The notes: generated by a model from the sequence alone, not told the origin. A stretch of DNA of 64,000 nt from Solimonas sp040066175 (GCF_040066175.1 NZ_JBEAAM010000015.1:1-64000), one strand, 5' to 3'. Counted from the stretch's first letter, positions 19,691 to 30,581 are shown. A program made the numbers and translations.

Positions 19691-20751
19691 CCTTCAAGTC
19701 TGCCCGGTTGCGTCAACGCGGCGTTGGCCTGGTCGAGTTGATGATCGGCCTCGTGCTGGGGCTCGTGGTGATGGCCGCGGTTTTCCAGATCTATCTATCC
19801 AGCCGTCGCAGCTTCGTCGTCTCCGAGTCGCTGGCTGCACGCCAGGAAGCGGTGCGCTACGTCACGACGGTGGTGTCCAGAGACGCCCGCATGGCTGGTT
19901 ACTTCGGCTGCCTGCGTCGAGGCGCCGAAATCACCAATACGCTCGATGCGGACGCCGGCGACTTCGCTTATCGATACGGGCGCTACGTCGATGGCTTCGA
20001 CGCCGACGCCGAAACCTGGTCTCCTGCCCTGCCAGGTGTGCTCGTGAATGTGACACCCGGAACCGACGTGTTGACGCTGCGCGGAACGTTCGGGCCGGAG
20101 GTGTATATCGTCAAGGAGATGCCCAATACCTCGGCGGACCTCAAATCCAATCCAGTCAACCCGGCACCGTTCGCGGATGGCGACATCGCTCTGGTGACCG
20201 ACTGCGCGCACGCCGCGGTCTTCCAGATCACGAGATACAACCTAAACAACTCCGGCGGGCCGAACGCGCACTTCGGCAATATCGTTCACAACACCGGCAA
20301 TGCATTCACGCCGGGCAACAGGACCAAGGATCTGGGACGCCGTTACCCGGTCGGCTCACAGATCGCGCGCATCGACACCATCACGTACTTCGTCCGCGAC
20401 AGCGCGAGTGGCACGGGGCCTGCCCTGTGGCGCCGCACCGAGGGTGAAGATCCTGCCGAGCGCGAACTGGCCGAGGGTGTCGAAAACCTGCAAGTGCTGT
20501 ACGGAGTCGATGTCAACGGCGACCGTGCCCCGGACGCATACCGGACGGCTGCCGAAGTTGACGCTGCCGGGGACTGGGGCGCGATCGTGACACTGCGCGT
20601 CGCCATGCTCGTCGCTGGAACACGTGACCGCGCGGGTGAACGTGACCCGCGCAGCTTCGACTTGCTGGGAACGTCCGTGGGGCCGTTTTCCGACGGGCGC
20701 CTGCGCGACGTCGTCGAACTGACTCTGTCCCTGAGGAACCAGCTGCCATGA
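19687..20751 (+). CDS. pilW: Type IV pilus assembly protein PilW
   Basis: 354-residue minor pilin component. The leader ends at RQRG^VGLVELMIGLVLG, followed by a hydrophobic helix. Conserved PilW segments include VSRDARMAGYFGC near the N-terminus and ENLQVLYGVDVNGD in the C-terminal half. It overlaps pilV and pilX by ATGA at both ends. It works with PilV, PilX, FimT, PilE and PilY1 at the pilus tip. Confidence 0.92.
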   Translation: MTFKSARLRQRGVGLVELMIGLVLGLVVMAAVFQIYLSSRRSFVVSESLAARQEAVRYVTTVVSRDARMAGYFGCLRRGAEITNTLDADAGDFAYRYGRYVDGFDADAETWSPALPGVLVNVTPGTDVLTLRGTFGPEVYIVKEMPNTSADLKSNPVNPAPFADGDIALVTDCAHAAVFQITRYNLNNSGGPNAHFGNIVHNTGNAFTPGNRTKDLGRRYPVGSQIARIDTITYFVRDSASGTGPALWRRTEGEDPAERELAEGVENLQVLYGVDVNGDRAPDAYRTAAEVDAAGDWGAIVTLRVAMLVAGTRDRAGERDPRSFDLLGTSVGPFSDGRLRDVVELTLSLRNQLP

Positions 20752-21347
20752 CTGACATCTGCGCAACACGTGGGAGCCATCGGCAACGCGGCGTGGTCCT
20801 CGTCGTCGGGCTGGTACTCCTGCTGGTGCTGACGCTGATCGGTGTCGGCGCGATGCGCTCAGCGGTACTCGAAGAGCGTATGACCAACAACACACAGGAC
20901 CTGCAGATTGCGTTCCAGTTTGCCGAAGCCGGGCTGCGCGAAGGCGAAGCTCTGCTGCAGCTGCCGACCCTACCGACGTTCAATAACACCAACGGGCTGT
21001 ACGTCTATCACCCGCCGACGGACGCAGACACCCGCTATGTGGCGTTGTGGAACGACGCCGGCACACAGTGGCGCAATGCCACGATCACCGGCGATGCCGC
21101 TCTCGGCCTCGCCCATGCCCAGTACCTCATCGAACAGGTTCAACCACCGCCACCGCCTGCGGAGCCCCCGCTATCCTGCGAAGCCGCGGCGGGAGGCGGG
21201 GCGGCGGGCGGCGGCAGCTTGGCGGCGGACAGTGAAGTCCAAATCCGCACCGCGACCTGCTACCGGATCACCGCCCGCGCATGGGGCGCTACCGGTGCCA
21301 ACAATGCCGAACCGATGGTCATCCTGCAGTCCACGTTCCAGCGCTGA
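20748..21347 (+). CDS. pilX: Type IV pilus assembly protein PilX
   Basis: 199-residue protein with a short basic N-terminus (HRQRG) and a long hydrophobic helix (VVLVVGLVLLLVLTLIGVG), then the PilX hallmark EERMTNNTQDLQIAFQFAEA. A low-complexity stretch of Pro then Ala/Gly lies at about 128-162. Cys residues flank it, perhaps forming a disulfide. It overlaps pilW by 4 bp and is followed by pilY1 after 11 bp. Confidence 0.92.
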   Translation: MTDICATRGSHRQRGVVLVVGLVLLLVLTLIGVGAMRSAVLEERMTNNTQDLQIAFQFAEAGLREGEALLQLPTLPTFNNTNGLYVYHPPTDADTRYVALWNDAGTQWRNATITGDAALGLAHAQYLIEQVQPPPPPAEPPLSCEAAAGGGAAGGGSLAADSEVQIRTATCYRITARAWGATGANNAEPMVILQSTFQR

Positions 21348-21358
21348 GGAGCCCCGCG

Positions 21359-24300
21359 ATGAAGCCCCGTTCGTTCCTTCTGCGCCTGCTCGCCGCGTTG
21401 ACGGTGGCCATTGCCTCCGGACGATCCGCAGACGCGCAGATCACGCTCGCCGACACGCCCTTGTTCCTCTCCACCTCGGTCACGCCCAACGTCATGCTGC
21501 TGTTCGACAACTCCGGCAGCATGGACAACATGATGTGGACGGACGGCTTCGATCCCGGCGTTGCCTACACCGACTGGAGTCGTAGCTGCAATAGCGGGAA
21601 TTCGTGCTGGAGCGCGAGTGACGGCAACGTGTTCTTAAGCGAGGTTCCGCGCGGCAACTGTCCGAGCGGATACAAGCAGGGACGGCGTTCGAACGGAAGT
21701 ACGCGTTGCCTGCGTTTGCCGGACCCGGTCGGCAGCGGCAACACCCGCTACAGTGGCGCCTATCTGAACTACCTGTTCGACACCTTTGGACAGAACTGTC
21801 CGAACTCCGGCAGTTGCAGCGCCAAAAGCGTGAATCTGACCAGTGGCGTCATTCCTCTTGAAACGCGTCTGATGACCGCCAAGAACGTGTCCACGACGCT
21901 GGTCAGTGACAACGCCGAATTGCGCTGGGGACTTGCACGATTCAACCAGCCGGCCGGCAACAACGGCGCTCCAGGCGGCCGTGTCGTGCAGAACTGTGGC
22001 GCTCCGATTGCCTCGGTCAACAGCGGCATCAACGGCCTCAATGCCGATTCGAATACCCCGCTCGCCGAAACCTTCTACGAGATCACCCGTTATTTCCGCG
22101 GACTGTCGTCCTACTACAACAATGGTGTGAGCTACACCAGTCCGATTCAGTACCGCTGCCAGAGAAACTTCGTGGTCGTCGTGACCGACGGCTTTCCGAC
22201 CTACGACAATACCTTCCCCAACGACGACCCGGACGATGCCGCCGACACCCTCCGTGCTCTGCCGAACTGGGACAATCTGGCACCGGCGACCACCCAATCG
22301 ACTTATCCGTTGTTTCCGTCCTATTCGGATGGATTCAAACCATCCGGAGCCGAAAGCGACGAAGCCTACACGCTCTTCCTCGACGATATGGCGAAGTTCG
22401 GTTACGACACCGATCTGCGCAAATCCGGCAACGATTTGACTGGCGTCAGCTTCAACGACAGCAGCTTCCGCATCCAACGCTTGCAGACCTTCACCGTCGG
22501 GCTCGCCCTCAACAATCAGATGCTGCGCGATGCTGCGGAGTATGGCGGTGGCAAGGCCTATACGGCGAATACTTCAGCCCAACTGCGCGATGCCCTGCAA
22601 CGTGCGATCAAGGAGATTGCGGCGGTCACCAGCGCTGCCGCATCCATCGCGACCAACTCGACACGGCTGACCGCCGACACGGCGATCTATCAGGCGCGCT
22701 TTCGCACCAGCGATTGGAGTGGACAGTTGCTCTCACTACCCATCAGAGCAGACGGCCAGGTCGGCGATCCCTTGTGGGATGCCGCCCAGCAGATGCCATC
22801 CGCCAGCGATCGCGTGATCACGACCTACGACCCGACCGCGCCGAACCCAGGAAAACGCTTCCAGTGGAATCAGCTCAACGCCGCACAGAAGGACGCGCTC
22901 AACCGCAACACCGCGGGCACCGCCGACGGCAACGGCGAGGCGCGGCTGAACTATCTGCGCGGTGATCGCAGCAACGAGGGTGCAGGGCTGAACTTCCGTG
23001 TGCGCAGCGCGATTCTCGGCGACATCGTCAACTCCGATCCAGCGTACGTCGGACAGCAGGATTATGGTTTCGACAAATTGCCGGCCGCTGCCGCAGAGGG
23101 CGCAAGCTACGCCGCCTTCCGCAGTAGCGCAGCCTACCGGGGGCGCCCCTCGATGATCTACGTCGGCGCCAATGACGGCATGCTGCATGGATTCCGGACG
23201 ACCGACGGACGTGAGTTGCTGGCCCACGTACCGAGCCCGGTGTACGGACGACTCAGCGCGCTCACCGATCCGGCCTACAACGGCAATCACAAATATCTCG
23301 TCGATGGTTCGATCAAGACCCTCGACGCCTATGTCAGGGGCGCCTGGAAAACCATCCTGGTCGGCGCACTGGGCGGTGGCGGCCGTGGAGTGTTCGCGCT
23401 CGATGTCACCGATCCCGCGACGTTCGGCACGGGCAGCGTCATGTGGGAATTTACCTCGGCACAGGATGCCGACATGGGCTATTCATACGCTCAGCCGACG
23501 ATCGCCCGCCTCAAGGATGGCCACTGGGTAGCGATCATCGCCAACGGCTACAACAGCAGCAGCGGCCGCGCGGTCCTGTTTCTGCTCGATCTCACCGATG
23601 GTTCGGTGATCAAGAAGTTCGATACCGGCGTCGGTGGCAACAATGGCCTGTCATCGCCGATTCCCGTGGATATCGACGGGGACCGCATCACCGATCTGAT
23701 CTACGCCGGCGACCTCAGAGGCAACATGTGGAAGTTCGACCTGCGCAGCGCCAGCTCCGCAGACTGGCGGATCGGATTTGGCACCGCCGCAGCGCCGGAA
23801 CCGCTATTCACGGCATGCAGCGCAGACCCTTGCACGAATGCCAACCGGCAGCCGATCACTGCACGACCCGAGGTCGGCTTCAACAAGGCTGAGGTGACCG
23901 GCTACGGCGGTGTCGTCGTCTATTTCGGCACCGGCCGCTACTTTGCCGTTGGTGACAACAGCAGCGGCGCTCAAACCAACACGTTCTACGGCATTTACGA
24001 CATCGACGACGGCGCAGTCACCTCGGGTGTCAACGGCCGCAATGCCCTGCTCCGCCAGGAGGTGATCTCGACATCCACGCTCAACTTTCCGAACGGCATA
24101 ACCGAAGACGTGAGGGTGACCAGCGCGAACAGGTCCTCCGGCGAGCGCGGCTGGTATCTCGACCTGCCCTTGAGCGGTGAACGACAGGTCAGCACGCCGA
24201 TCCTCCGCAACGGCTCGATCATTTTCACGACGCTGATTCCGAATACCGCGGCCTGCGCCTTCGGCGGCGATAGTTACCTGATGGAGGTCAACGCATTGAC

Positions 24301-24553
24301 TGGAAGCCGTCTCGATGAAACGCCGTTCGACCTGAACCGCGACCGGGCATTCAATTCGGATGATTACGCCGGTGGCTTGCCTGTCAGTGGACGTCGCTCT
24401 GTTGCCGGCATCATCAAGACGCCGGCGATCATCTCGGCGGCAACTTTCGAGATCAAACTCGCCAGCGGCACCACGGGCGGCATCGATACCACCTACGAGC
24501 CGCCAGCCAGTCCCACAGAAGGAGGGCGGCTGTCGTGGCGGCAGATACGATGA
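21359..24553 (+). CDS. pilY1: Type IV pilus tip adhesin/assembly protein PilY1
   Basis: 1064 residues from the ATG at 21359, which follows GAGGAG. Signal peptide at about 1-26. A von Willebrand A-like region begins with a MIDAS-type motif DNSGS (50-54). The C-terminal half is the PilC/PilY beta-propeller. Its calcium loop D-x-D-x-D-x3-D lies at 771-779 (DIDGDRITD), the site known to regulate pilus extension and retraction in Pseudomonas. The protein is exported and acts at the pilus tip with the minor pilins. Its 3' end overlaps pilE. Confidence 0.95.
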   Translation: MKPRSFLLRLLAALTVAIASGRSADAQITLADTPLFLSTSVTPNVMLLFDNSGSMDNMMWTDGFDPGVAYTDWSRSCNSGNSCWSASDGNVFLSEVPRGNCPSGYKQGRRSNGSTRCLRLPDPVGSGNTRYSGAYLNYLFDTFGQNCPNSGSCSAKSVNLTSGVIPLETRLMTAKNVSTTLVSDNAELRWGLARFNQPAGNNGAPGGRVVQNCGAPIASVNSGINGLNADSNTPLAETFYEITRYFRGLSSYYNNGVSYTSPIQYRCQRNFVVVVTDGFPTYDNTFPNDDPDDAADTLRALPNWDNLAPATTQSTYPLFPSYSDGFKPSGAESDEAYTLFLDDMAKFGYDTDLRKSGNDLTGVSFNDSSFRIQRLQTFTVGLALNNQMLRDAAEYGGGKAYTANTSAQLRDALQRAIKEIAAVTSAAASIATNSTRLTADTAIYQARFRTSDWSGQLLSLPIRADGQVGDPLWDAAQQMPSASDRVITTYDPTAPNPGKRFQWNQLNAAQKDALNRNTAGTADGNGEARLNYLRGDRSNEGAGLNFRVRSAILGDIVNSDPAYVGQQDYGFDKLPAAAAEGASYAAFRSSAAYRGRPSMIYVGANDGMLHGFRTTDGRELLAHVPSPVYGRLSALTDPAYNGNHKYLVDGSIKTLDAYVRGAWKTILVGALGGGGRGVFALDVTDPATFGTGSVMWEFTSAQDADMGYSYAQPTIARLKDGHWVAIIANGYNSSSGRAVLFLLDLTDGSVIKKFDTGVGGNNGLSSPIPVDIDGDRITDLIYAGDLRGNMWKFDLRSASSADWRIGFGTAAAPEPLFTACSADPCTNANRQPITARPEVGFNKAEVTGYGGVVVYFGTGRYFAVGDNSSGAQTNTFYGIYDIDDGAVTSGVNGRNALLRQEVISTSTLNFPNGITEDVRVTSANRSSGERGWYLDLPLSGERQVSTPILRNGSIIFTTLIPNTAACAFGGDSYLMEVNALTGSRLDETPFDLNRDRAFNSDDYAGGLPVSGRRSVAGIIKTPAIISAATFEIKLASGTTGGIDTTYEPPASPTEGGRLSWRQIR

Positions 24554-24954
24554 GCCGGCGCGCGCGCGGGTTCTCCCTGGTCGAGTTGATGACGGTCGTT
24601 GCGATCGTCGGCATTCTCGCGGCGATTGCGCTACCGAGTTACCAAGCCAGCGTCCGCAAGTCGCGGCGTGCCGACGCTCGCGTCGCGCTGAGCGACACCG
24701 CGCAGCGTCTCGAACGTTGCCTGACGCAGTACGGGACTTATGACAACGGCAACTGTACGGTCGCGGAGACCTTCGACAGTCCGCAAGCCTATTACTCGAT
24801 TTCGGCCAACGTCGCACGCATGAGCTACACGCTCACGGCCACCGCCCAGGGTCGGCAGCTCAAGGATCGCGCCTGTGCCCGCTTCACACTCGACAGCCGG
24901 GGCGCCAAGGCGGCGTTCAACGAGGATGGCAACGCCGTGGCCGACTGTTGGTAG
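24535..24954 (+). CDS. pilE: Type IV pilin-like protein PilE
   Basis: Minor pilin closing the operon. The leader is cleaved at RARG^FSLVELMTVV, with Glu+5 and a hydrophobic helix. The C-terminal region has four cysteines (ERC, NGNC, RAC, ADCW). The GTG start at 24535 is favoured because AAGGAGGG lies 9 bases upstream; it gives 139 residues and an 18-bp-plus overlap with pilY1. The alternative ATG at 24550 overlaps the pilY1 stop as ATGA, like other junctions here, and gives a more usual 7-residue leader. Either start yields the same mature pilin. Confidence 0.88.
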   Translation: MAADTMSRRARGFSLVELMTVVAIVGILAAIALPSYQASVRKSRRADARVALSDTAQRLERCLTQYGTYDNGNCTVAETFDSPQAYYSISANVARMSYTLTATAQGRQLKDRACARFTLDSRGAKAAFNEDGNAVADCW

Positions 24955-24966
24955 ATTGCGCAGGCC

Positions 24967-25413
24967 TCAGACTGATTCTTCCGGCGCAACTCGTTCGCGT
25001 GCCCGGATCATCGCGCGCACGTTCTCGGGAATCGGCTGCGCCTTCTGGCGCGTGTAGTCGAACCAGACCACCACGCCGCGCGTGACGGCGATCAGGTGCT
25101 CGCCGACGAACATGCCGGCGAGCGTGTTCATGCTGCTGCGACCCAGGCGCGAGATGCGCAAGCCGACGCGCAGCCTAGACGGGTGATGCAGCTGGGCGAG
25201 AAAGTCGCATTCGATGTGCGCGAGGATCAGGCCGCGCGACTTCCAGAACTCGGAGTCGGAGCGCATCAGTTCGCCGAAGTAGTCCAGGCGCGCGCTCTCG
25301 TCGAAGGTGAAGAAGCGCGTGTTGTTGACGTGGCCAAGAGCATCGAGATCCGCCCAGCGCGTCTCGATCTCGATCACATGGACGAATTCATTGAGCCGGA
25401 GACGGTCTTTCAT
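24967..25413 (-). CDS. Hotdog-fold acyl-CoA thioesterase
   Basis: 148-residue 4HBT-type thioesterase (YbgC/FadM-like), hydrolysing acyl-CoA esters of unknown chain length. The hotdog motif is clear: TRWADLDALGHVNNTRFF (residues about 18-35), with the catalytic Asp. The ATG at 25413 overlaps the stop of the upstream DUF1289 gene (ATGA), so the pair is translationally coupled. It converges on pilE with a 12-bp gap and no evident terminator. Confidence 0.85.
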   Translation of the reverse strand: MKDRLRLNEFVHVIEIETRWADLDALGHVNNTRFFTFDESARLDYFGELMRSDSEFWKSRGLILAHIECDFLAQLHHPSRLRVGLRISRLGRSSMNTLAGMFVGEHLIAVTRGVVVWFDYTRQKAQPIPENVRAMIRARERVAPEESV

Positions 25414-25613
25414 GCCTTGTTTTCCTGCATGCGCGTGACGGCTCGCCGGCGGATCTCGCGCTTGCGTTCCGGTGTCGCGGACGACCACTCGGCGATCTCC
25501 GCCAGTGTCCGGCCGCAGCCGGTGCAGACCTGCCGCGCATCGAGCGCGCAGACGCCGATGCAGGGCGATGCAACATCCTGGCCAGACGCGGAACGACCGG
25601 ACGCCGACGTCAT
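25410..25613 (-). CDS. Small DUF1289 family protein
   Basis: 67-residue protein with four cysteines, SPCIGVCALDARQVCTGCGR, i.e. C-x3-C-x7-C-x2-C, typical of DUF1289 and likely to bind zinc or iron. A basic C-terminal helix follows. Function is unknown. The start is uncertain: ATG at 25613 is used; an in-frame GTG lies a few codons upstream. It is coupled by ATGA overlap to the thioesterase. Confidence 0.8.
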   Translation of the reverse strand: MTSASGRSASGQDVASPCIGVCALDARQVCTGCGRTLAEIAEWSSATPERKREIRRRAVTRMQENKA

Positions 25614-25669
25614 GCGAAGGACGGCAAGATGCGCGGGCACGTCCACCCGCCGGACGCGCGGCGGCGAGC

Positions 25670-26890
25670 TTACTCGCCGATCACCCGGAACTCGACGCGG
25701 CGGTTCTGCGCGCGGCCGTCGGCGGTGTCGTTGGACGCGATCGGACGAAATTCGCCGTAGCCCATCGCGACCAGGCGGCTGCCATCGACACCGCGCGAGA
25801 TCAGGAACTGGCGCACGGCTTCGGCGCGCTGCTGCGAGAGCACGTTGTTGTAGGCGTCGTTGCCGACATTGTCGGTATGACCGCCGATCTCGATGCGCGT
25901 GCCCGGCTGCGCCTTCAGCGACTCGGCGACGGCCTCGAGCGCCGCGCGCGACGCCGAGGTCAGAATCGCATCGTCGTTGCCGAAGCTGACACCGCTCAGG
26001 ACCATGCCGGTGGCCGCCGGGCAGCCGGTCGCATCGACGGTCACGCCAGGTGGCGTACCGGGGCAACGGTCCGCGGCATCGGGCACGCCGTCCCCGTCCG
26101 CGTCCGCCGACAGGTCGATCGCGCAGCCGCGCGCATCGACGGCCGTGCCGATCGGGGTCGCCGGACACTGATCGACGCCATCGAGCACGCCATCGGCATC
26201 CGAATCGGTGCCGCAGTCGCTGCGACCGGTGACCGGATCGACGACCGCGAGCGCGCAGCGCGCCGCTGGTGCCGGCGGCGGTGCGTGATCGGCGACGCTG
26301 AACAGCGGCGTCAGGGGCAGCTGCAGGCCCAGACCGAGCCGGTAGTCGATCAGCAGGTCCTCGCCGGCCACCGACTTGTTGTTGTCCTGGCCGAGCACGC
26401 GCGCCTCGGCGCGCACCGCCAGGCCGTGCCAGTTCAGCGGAATCAGCGCACCGCCCCCGAGGTTGAGGCCGAAATGCTCGTGCCGGCTGCCGGCGACGTC
26501 CTCCTGCACGACGCCCAGGCCCGCGAGCACGAAGGGTTTGAAGCGCGGACCGACGCTGGCTTCGCCGCCCCAGCCGAACAGGCCGAAGTCATAGACGAGG
26601 TCGAACATCAGCCCGCGCTGGTAGTCCGCCTTGCCGTCGATGTCCCGGTCGCGCTTGAGGGCGTGCAGCGTCGCCTCGGCGGCCCAGTTGGCATAGCCGA
26701 ACTCAGTCAGCGGCCAACCGAAGCGCGCCTCGCCGCCCAGGCCATTGTCGGACTGACGGGCGCTGTCGTTGAACTCGTAGATGAACGCGCCGCCGACGTA
26801 CGGAATGTCGTAATCCTCGACGGTCACGGCCTGCGCCAGCCCGGCCCACATCGTCGCCATGGCGGCAGCCGCAATCAGCTTCAGTCGCAT
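25670..26890 (-). CDS. OmpA family outer-membrane protein with TSP3-type repeats
   Basis: 406 residues. Signal peptide at about 1-21 (ends GLAQA). An N-terminal beta-barrel region runs to about 200. Calcium-binding thrombospondin type 3-like repeats follow at about 228-295 (DSDADGVLDGVDQCP and DADGDGVPDAADRCP). The C-terminal OmpA peptidoglycan-binding domain is at about 300-406 (IEIGGHTDNVGNDAYN, LSQQRAEAVRQFL, AQNRRVEFRV). It links outer membrane and cell wall. It precedes the DUF1289/thioesterase pair by 56 bp. Confidence 0.92.
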   Translation of the reverse strand: MRLKLIAAAAMATMWAGLAQAVTVEDYDIPYVGGAFIYEFNDSARQSDNGLGGEARFGWPLTEFGYANWAAEATLHALKRDRDIDGKADYQRGLMFDLVYDFGLFGWGGEASVGPRFKPFVLAGLGVVQEDVAGSRHEHFGLNLGGGALIPLNWHGLAVRAEARVLGQDNNKSVAGEDLLIDYRLGLGLQLPLTPLFSVADHAPPPAPAARCALAVVDPVTGRSDCGTDSDADGVLDGVDQCPATPIGTAVDARGCAIDLSADADGDGVPDAADRCPGTPPGVTVDATGCPAATGMVLSGVSFGNDDAILTSASRAALEAVAESLKAQPGTRIEIGGHTDNVGNDAYNNVLSQQRAEAVRQFLISRGVDGSRLVAMGYGEFRPIASNDTADGRAQNRRVEFRVIGE

Positions 26891-26971
26891 ACTTCGTCCC
26901 CACGTCGGATTGTTCTGTATGAGCCGGCGATGCTACTGGATCGCCGATTGCAGCGGCAACCGGGTTCCGCC

Positions 26972-27982
26972 TCAGCCGCGCAGGGCGGCGCCGCACTCGG
27001 CGATCAGCGCCGGACCGCGGTAGATGAAGCCGCTGTAGATCTGTATCAAGTCGGCACCGGCCGCGCGCTTGGCGCGCGCATCGGCACCGCCGAGAATGCC
27101 GCCGACGCCGATCAACGGATAATCCTGCCCCACGCGCTGACGCAGCCGTTGCAGCACGGCGTCGGCCAGCGGGCGCAGCGGCGCGCCGGACAGTCCACCC
27201 GCCTCGGCCGCCAGCGGCTCGTGCTCGAGGCCGGGGCGCGTGATCGTGGTGTTGGTCGCGATCAGGCCGTCGATGCCGGTCTCGCGGGCCACTGCGGCGA
27301 TGCTGTCGAGCTGCGCGTCGGTCACGTCGGGCGCGATCTTGACCATGATCGGCGTGCGCTTGCCGTGTTTCTGGGCCAGCGCCTGCGCCTCGGCACGCAG
27401 CGCGCCGAGCAGGCCGCGCAGATGGGCCTCATCCTGCAGGTCGCGGAGATTCTTGGTGTTCGGCGAGGAGATGTTGACCGTGACATACGAGGCCGCCGCA
27501 TAGACCTTGCGCAGGCAGTGCAGGTAATCGTCCTGGGCGCGCTCGATCGGCGTGTCGAAGTTCTTGCCGATGTTGATGCCGAGCACGCCGCGGTAGTCGG
27601 AGGCCGCGACCTGCAGCAGCAGATGATCCACGCCCTTGTTGTTGAAGCCAAGGCGGTTGATCAGGGCCTGATGGGCCGGCAGCCGGAACATGCGCGGCCG
27701 CGGATTGCCGGGCTGCGGTCGCGGCGTCACCGTGCCGACCTCGACGAAACCGAAACCCAGCGCCTGCCAAGCGCTCAGGCACTCGCCGTTCTTGTCGAGG
27801 CCCGCGGCCAGACCGACACGGTTGGGAAAACGCAGGCCGAGCAGTTCGACCGGCGACGCCGGGACAGGCTTGCTGAACGGCGCGGTCGCCAGCCGCGGAA
27901 AACGACGGAACAGGCGCAAGGTCAGCTCGTGCGCGGTTTCCGCGTCGAGCTGGAACAGGACGTCGCGGGCGATGCGGTACAT
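26972..27982 (-). CDS. pyrD: Dihydroorotate dehydrogenase (quinone), class 2
   Basis: Membrane-associated flavoenzyme that oxidises dihydroorotate to orotate and passes electrons to quinone, in pyrimidine biosynthesis. 336 residues. The amphipathic N-terminal quinone-binding helices (LTLRLFRRF) mark class 2. FMN and catalytic segments are seen: NRVGLAAGLDKNGE, FGFVEVGTVTPRPQ, VNISSPNTKNLRDLQ (catalytic Ser) and VGGILGGADA. It starts 2 bp after the stop of the ABC1 gene, so they are co-transcribed. Confidence 0.95.
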   Translation of the reverse strand: MYRIARDVLFQLDAETAHELTLRLFRRFPRLATAPFSKPVPASPVELLGLRFPNRVGLAAGLDKNGECLSAWQALGFGFVEVGTVTPRPQPGNPRPRMFRLPAHQALINRLGFNNKGVDHLLLQVAASDYRGVLGINIGKNFDTPIERAQDDYLHCLRKVYAAASYVTVNISSPNTKNLRDLQDEAHLRGLLGALRAEAQALAQKHGKRTPIMVKIAPDVTDAQLDSIAAVARETGIDGLIATNTTITRPGLEHEPLAAEAGGLSGAPLRPLADAVLQRLRQRVGQDYPLIGVGGILGGADARAKRAAGADLIQIYSGFIYRGPALIAECGAALRG

Positions 27983-27984
27983 GG

Positions 27985-29978
27985 TCAGACCGGTGGCGAA
28001 GACAGCGCGGCGAAACGCGGCGGTGCGATCCTGGAGCGCACGAACTCTGGCAGCGGCAGCCAGCGCGCCAGCCGCATCCGCAACTGCGTCAGCTCGTCAT
28101 GCAGCCGGTCCTGCGTCAGCGTCACCGGCAGCCGCGCCAGGCCGCGCGCCAGATCGGCCGCGAGCCGGCGTTTGGAGTCGTTCTCGTACAGTGACCCGAA
28201 ACTGCCTGCCGCCGCGAATAGCGCGCGCGACAGGTGCAGATAGTCGCGGTTGATCACCACGCCGGCCTGCTGGGTGTTCGACATCAGGTGCAGCACCGCC
28301 TGCCCGCGCGCGTGCAGTCCGTCGAGACCGCCGCGGCGCAGTTCGAAGACGAAGTTGCGCTTGGTCAGCGGCGTCACGCCCTTCTTGCGCAGGGTGTCGT
28401 CGAGCGCCGCCTTGATCTCGGCACGGCGCGCGGCGTTGGCTTCCGGCTGCGTGCTGACCCGGATCAGGGTATCGGCGAGCATCGAGGTGTCGGCGGTGAC
28501 CGCGGCTGCGAGATAGTCCCAGACCGCGCCCCATTTGCCGTCGAGCGCGACGACGTTGCCCCAGTCGATCAGGTGCAACGCGCCGTCGGAACCGACCATC
28601 ACGTTGCCGGGATGCAGGTCGCCGTGCATCTCGCGGTGCACGAAGACGTGATAGAGCAGCGTGTACAACAGGCGCTCGGACACGCTGCGCTGGAAGCGGC
28701 GGCGCTCCGCCGAGGGCATGCGCTTGAGCGCGCGCGTCAGGCTCGCGGCATCGGACAGGAACTCCATCTCGATGATGCGCTGGGTATGGCCGTACAGCTC
28801 CGGCACCTTCCACATGTTCGACTTGAGGCTGCGCTGGTAGAAGCGCAGGTGGTTCTGCGCCTCCTGCGCGAAATCGAGTTCTTCCATGAAACCGGCGACG
28901 AACTCGTCCACCTGCTCCTGCATCGCGCGCAGGAACGGCGTCAGCTTGGAATGCGGCGCCCAGTACTGCGAGGACATGATCGCCAGGCCGAGCACCAGCT
29001 TGCCGATCGCGAACTCGCGGTCGATGTTCTGGCGACCGACCTTGATCACGACCGGGCGCAGGACCTCGCGGCCGTCCTCGATGAAGGGCTTCTTGGCGAA
29101 ATAGACCGAGCCGATCGAACCGGAGCGCACCGGCCGCGCCGGGTCGAAGTCCAGATAGAGCTTGTGCGGCGGCTTGCCATAGCACTCGACGAAGGCCTGC
29201 ACGACCTCGTCCTCGCTCATCGCCGGCACGTCCTCGTGGAACACCGCCAGCTCGCGGGCGATCTCGTCGGGCAGGAAGTCCGCGTTGGCCGCCGCGACCT
29301 GCGCCATCTTCACGAAGAACGGACCGAACTCGCGCACCATCTGCGCGACGATCTGCGCCTGCGCCTTGAAGTCCTTCGGATCGGCCTGGAAGAACGGCTT
29401 GATGTAGCGCAGCGCACGGATCTGCCGGCGCACGATCAGCACGTCGTTGCGGATCAAGGCCGCGCGCCGCAGGATCTCGTTGAGCTGCCACTGGTTGAAG
29501 CGCCGACCGGCCTTGAGGATGTTGACGATCTCGACCAGCAGCGGCTCGTAGGTACGGATCACCAGCCGCACCATGTCGAGTGTCAGCTCGCCCAAGCCCT
29601 TGAGCTCCGGCGACGAGAACAGTTCGTTGAAGAACTGCCAGAACTCCTGGACCAGCTGCTCGGGCACCGGCACCGGCGAGCGCGCGACGACCTGCTCGAC
29701 CATGAAGCGGATCAGGTCTTCGGTCGATTGCTCGTTGGGAATCAGATGGCGGCTGCGCAGATAGGCGGTGAGCCGCTCGGTCTGATGCAGCAGAGGGTGC
29801 CGGTAGAGACCGTCGAAGGCGCGGTCGATCGCATCCCCGAGTTCGTCGCGGGTGATGTCCGGCTCGGCGGCCAGCAGCCGCAGCAACGGACCGAAGCCCC
29901 TGGAGACCTGGTACGTGGAAACGGTGAGCGTGCGCAGCTCGCGCAGCAGTCCGGCCGACGCCTTGTCGTCCTTCGCCA

Positions 29979-29979
<1 letters not shown>
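27985..29979 (-). CDS. Atypical ABC1/UbiB-family kinase-like protein
   Basis: 664 residues, longer than UbiB (about 540), with a helical N-terminal extension of about 200 residues. The ABC1 core is recognisable but altered. The usual KxGQ motif reads KMAQ (224-227). The Ala-rich loop that replaces the P-loop in ABC1 proteins reads SGSIGSV (286-292), closer to a protein-kinase glycine loop. VIK Lys (313), HGDLHPGN (452-459) and IDWG (471-474) supply catalytic and metal residues. It has no strong C-terminal membrane hairpin. The ATG overlaps the ribA stop (TGATG); pyrD follows 2 bp later. A role in quinone metabolism is possible but not shown. Confidence 0.82.

Positions 29980-30581
<602 letters not shown>

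Noticed and set aside
25472..28243. 923-aa plus-strand open frame
   Set aside because: It is antisense to the OmpA-like gene and pyrD, both with clear domains. Long antisense frames are expected at this GC content.
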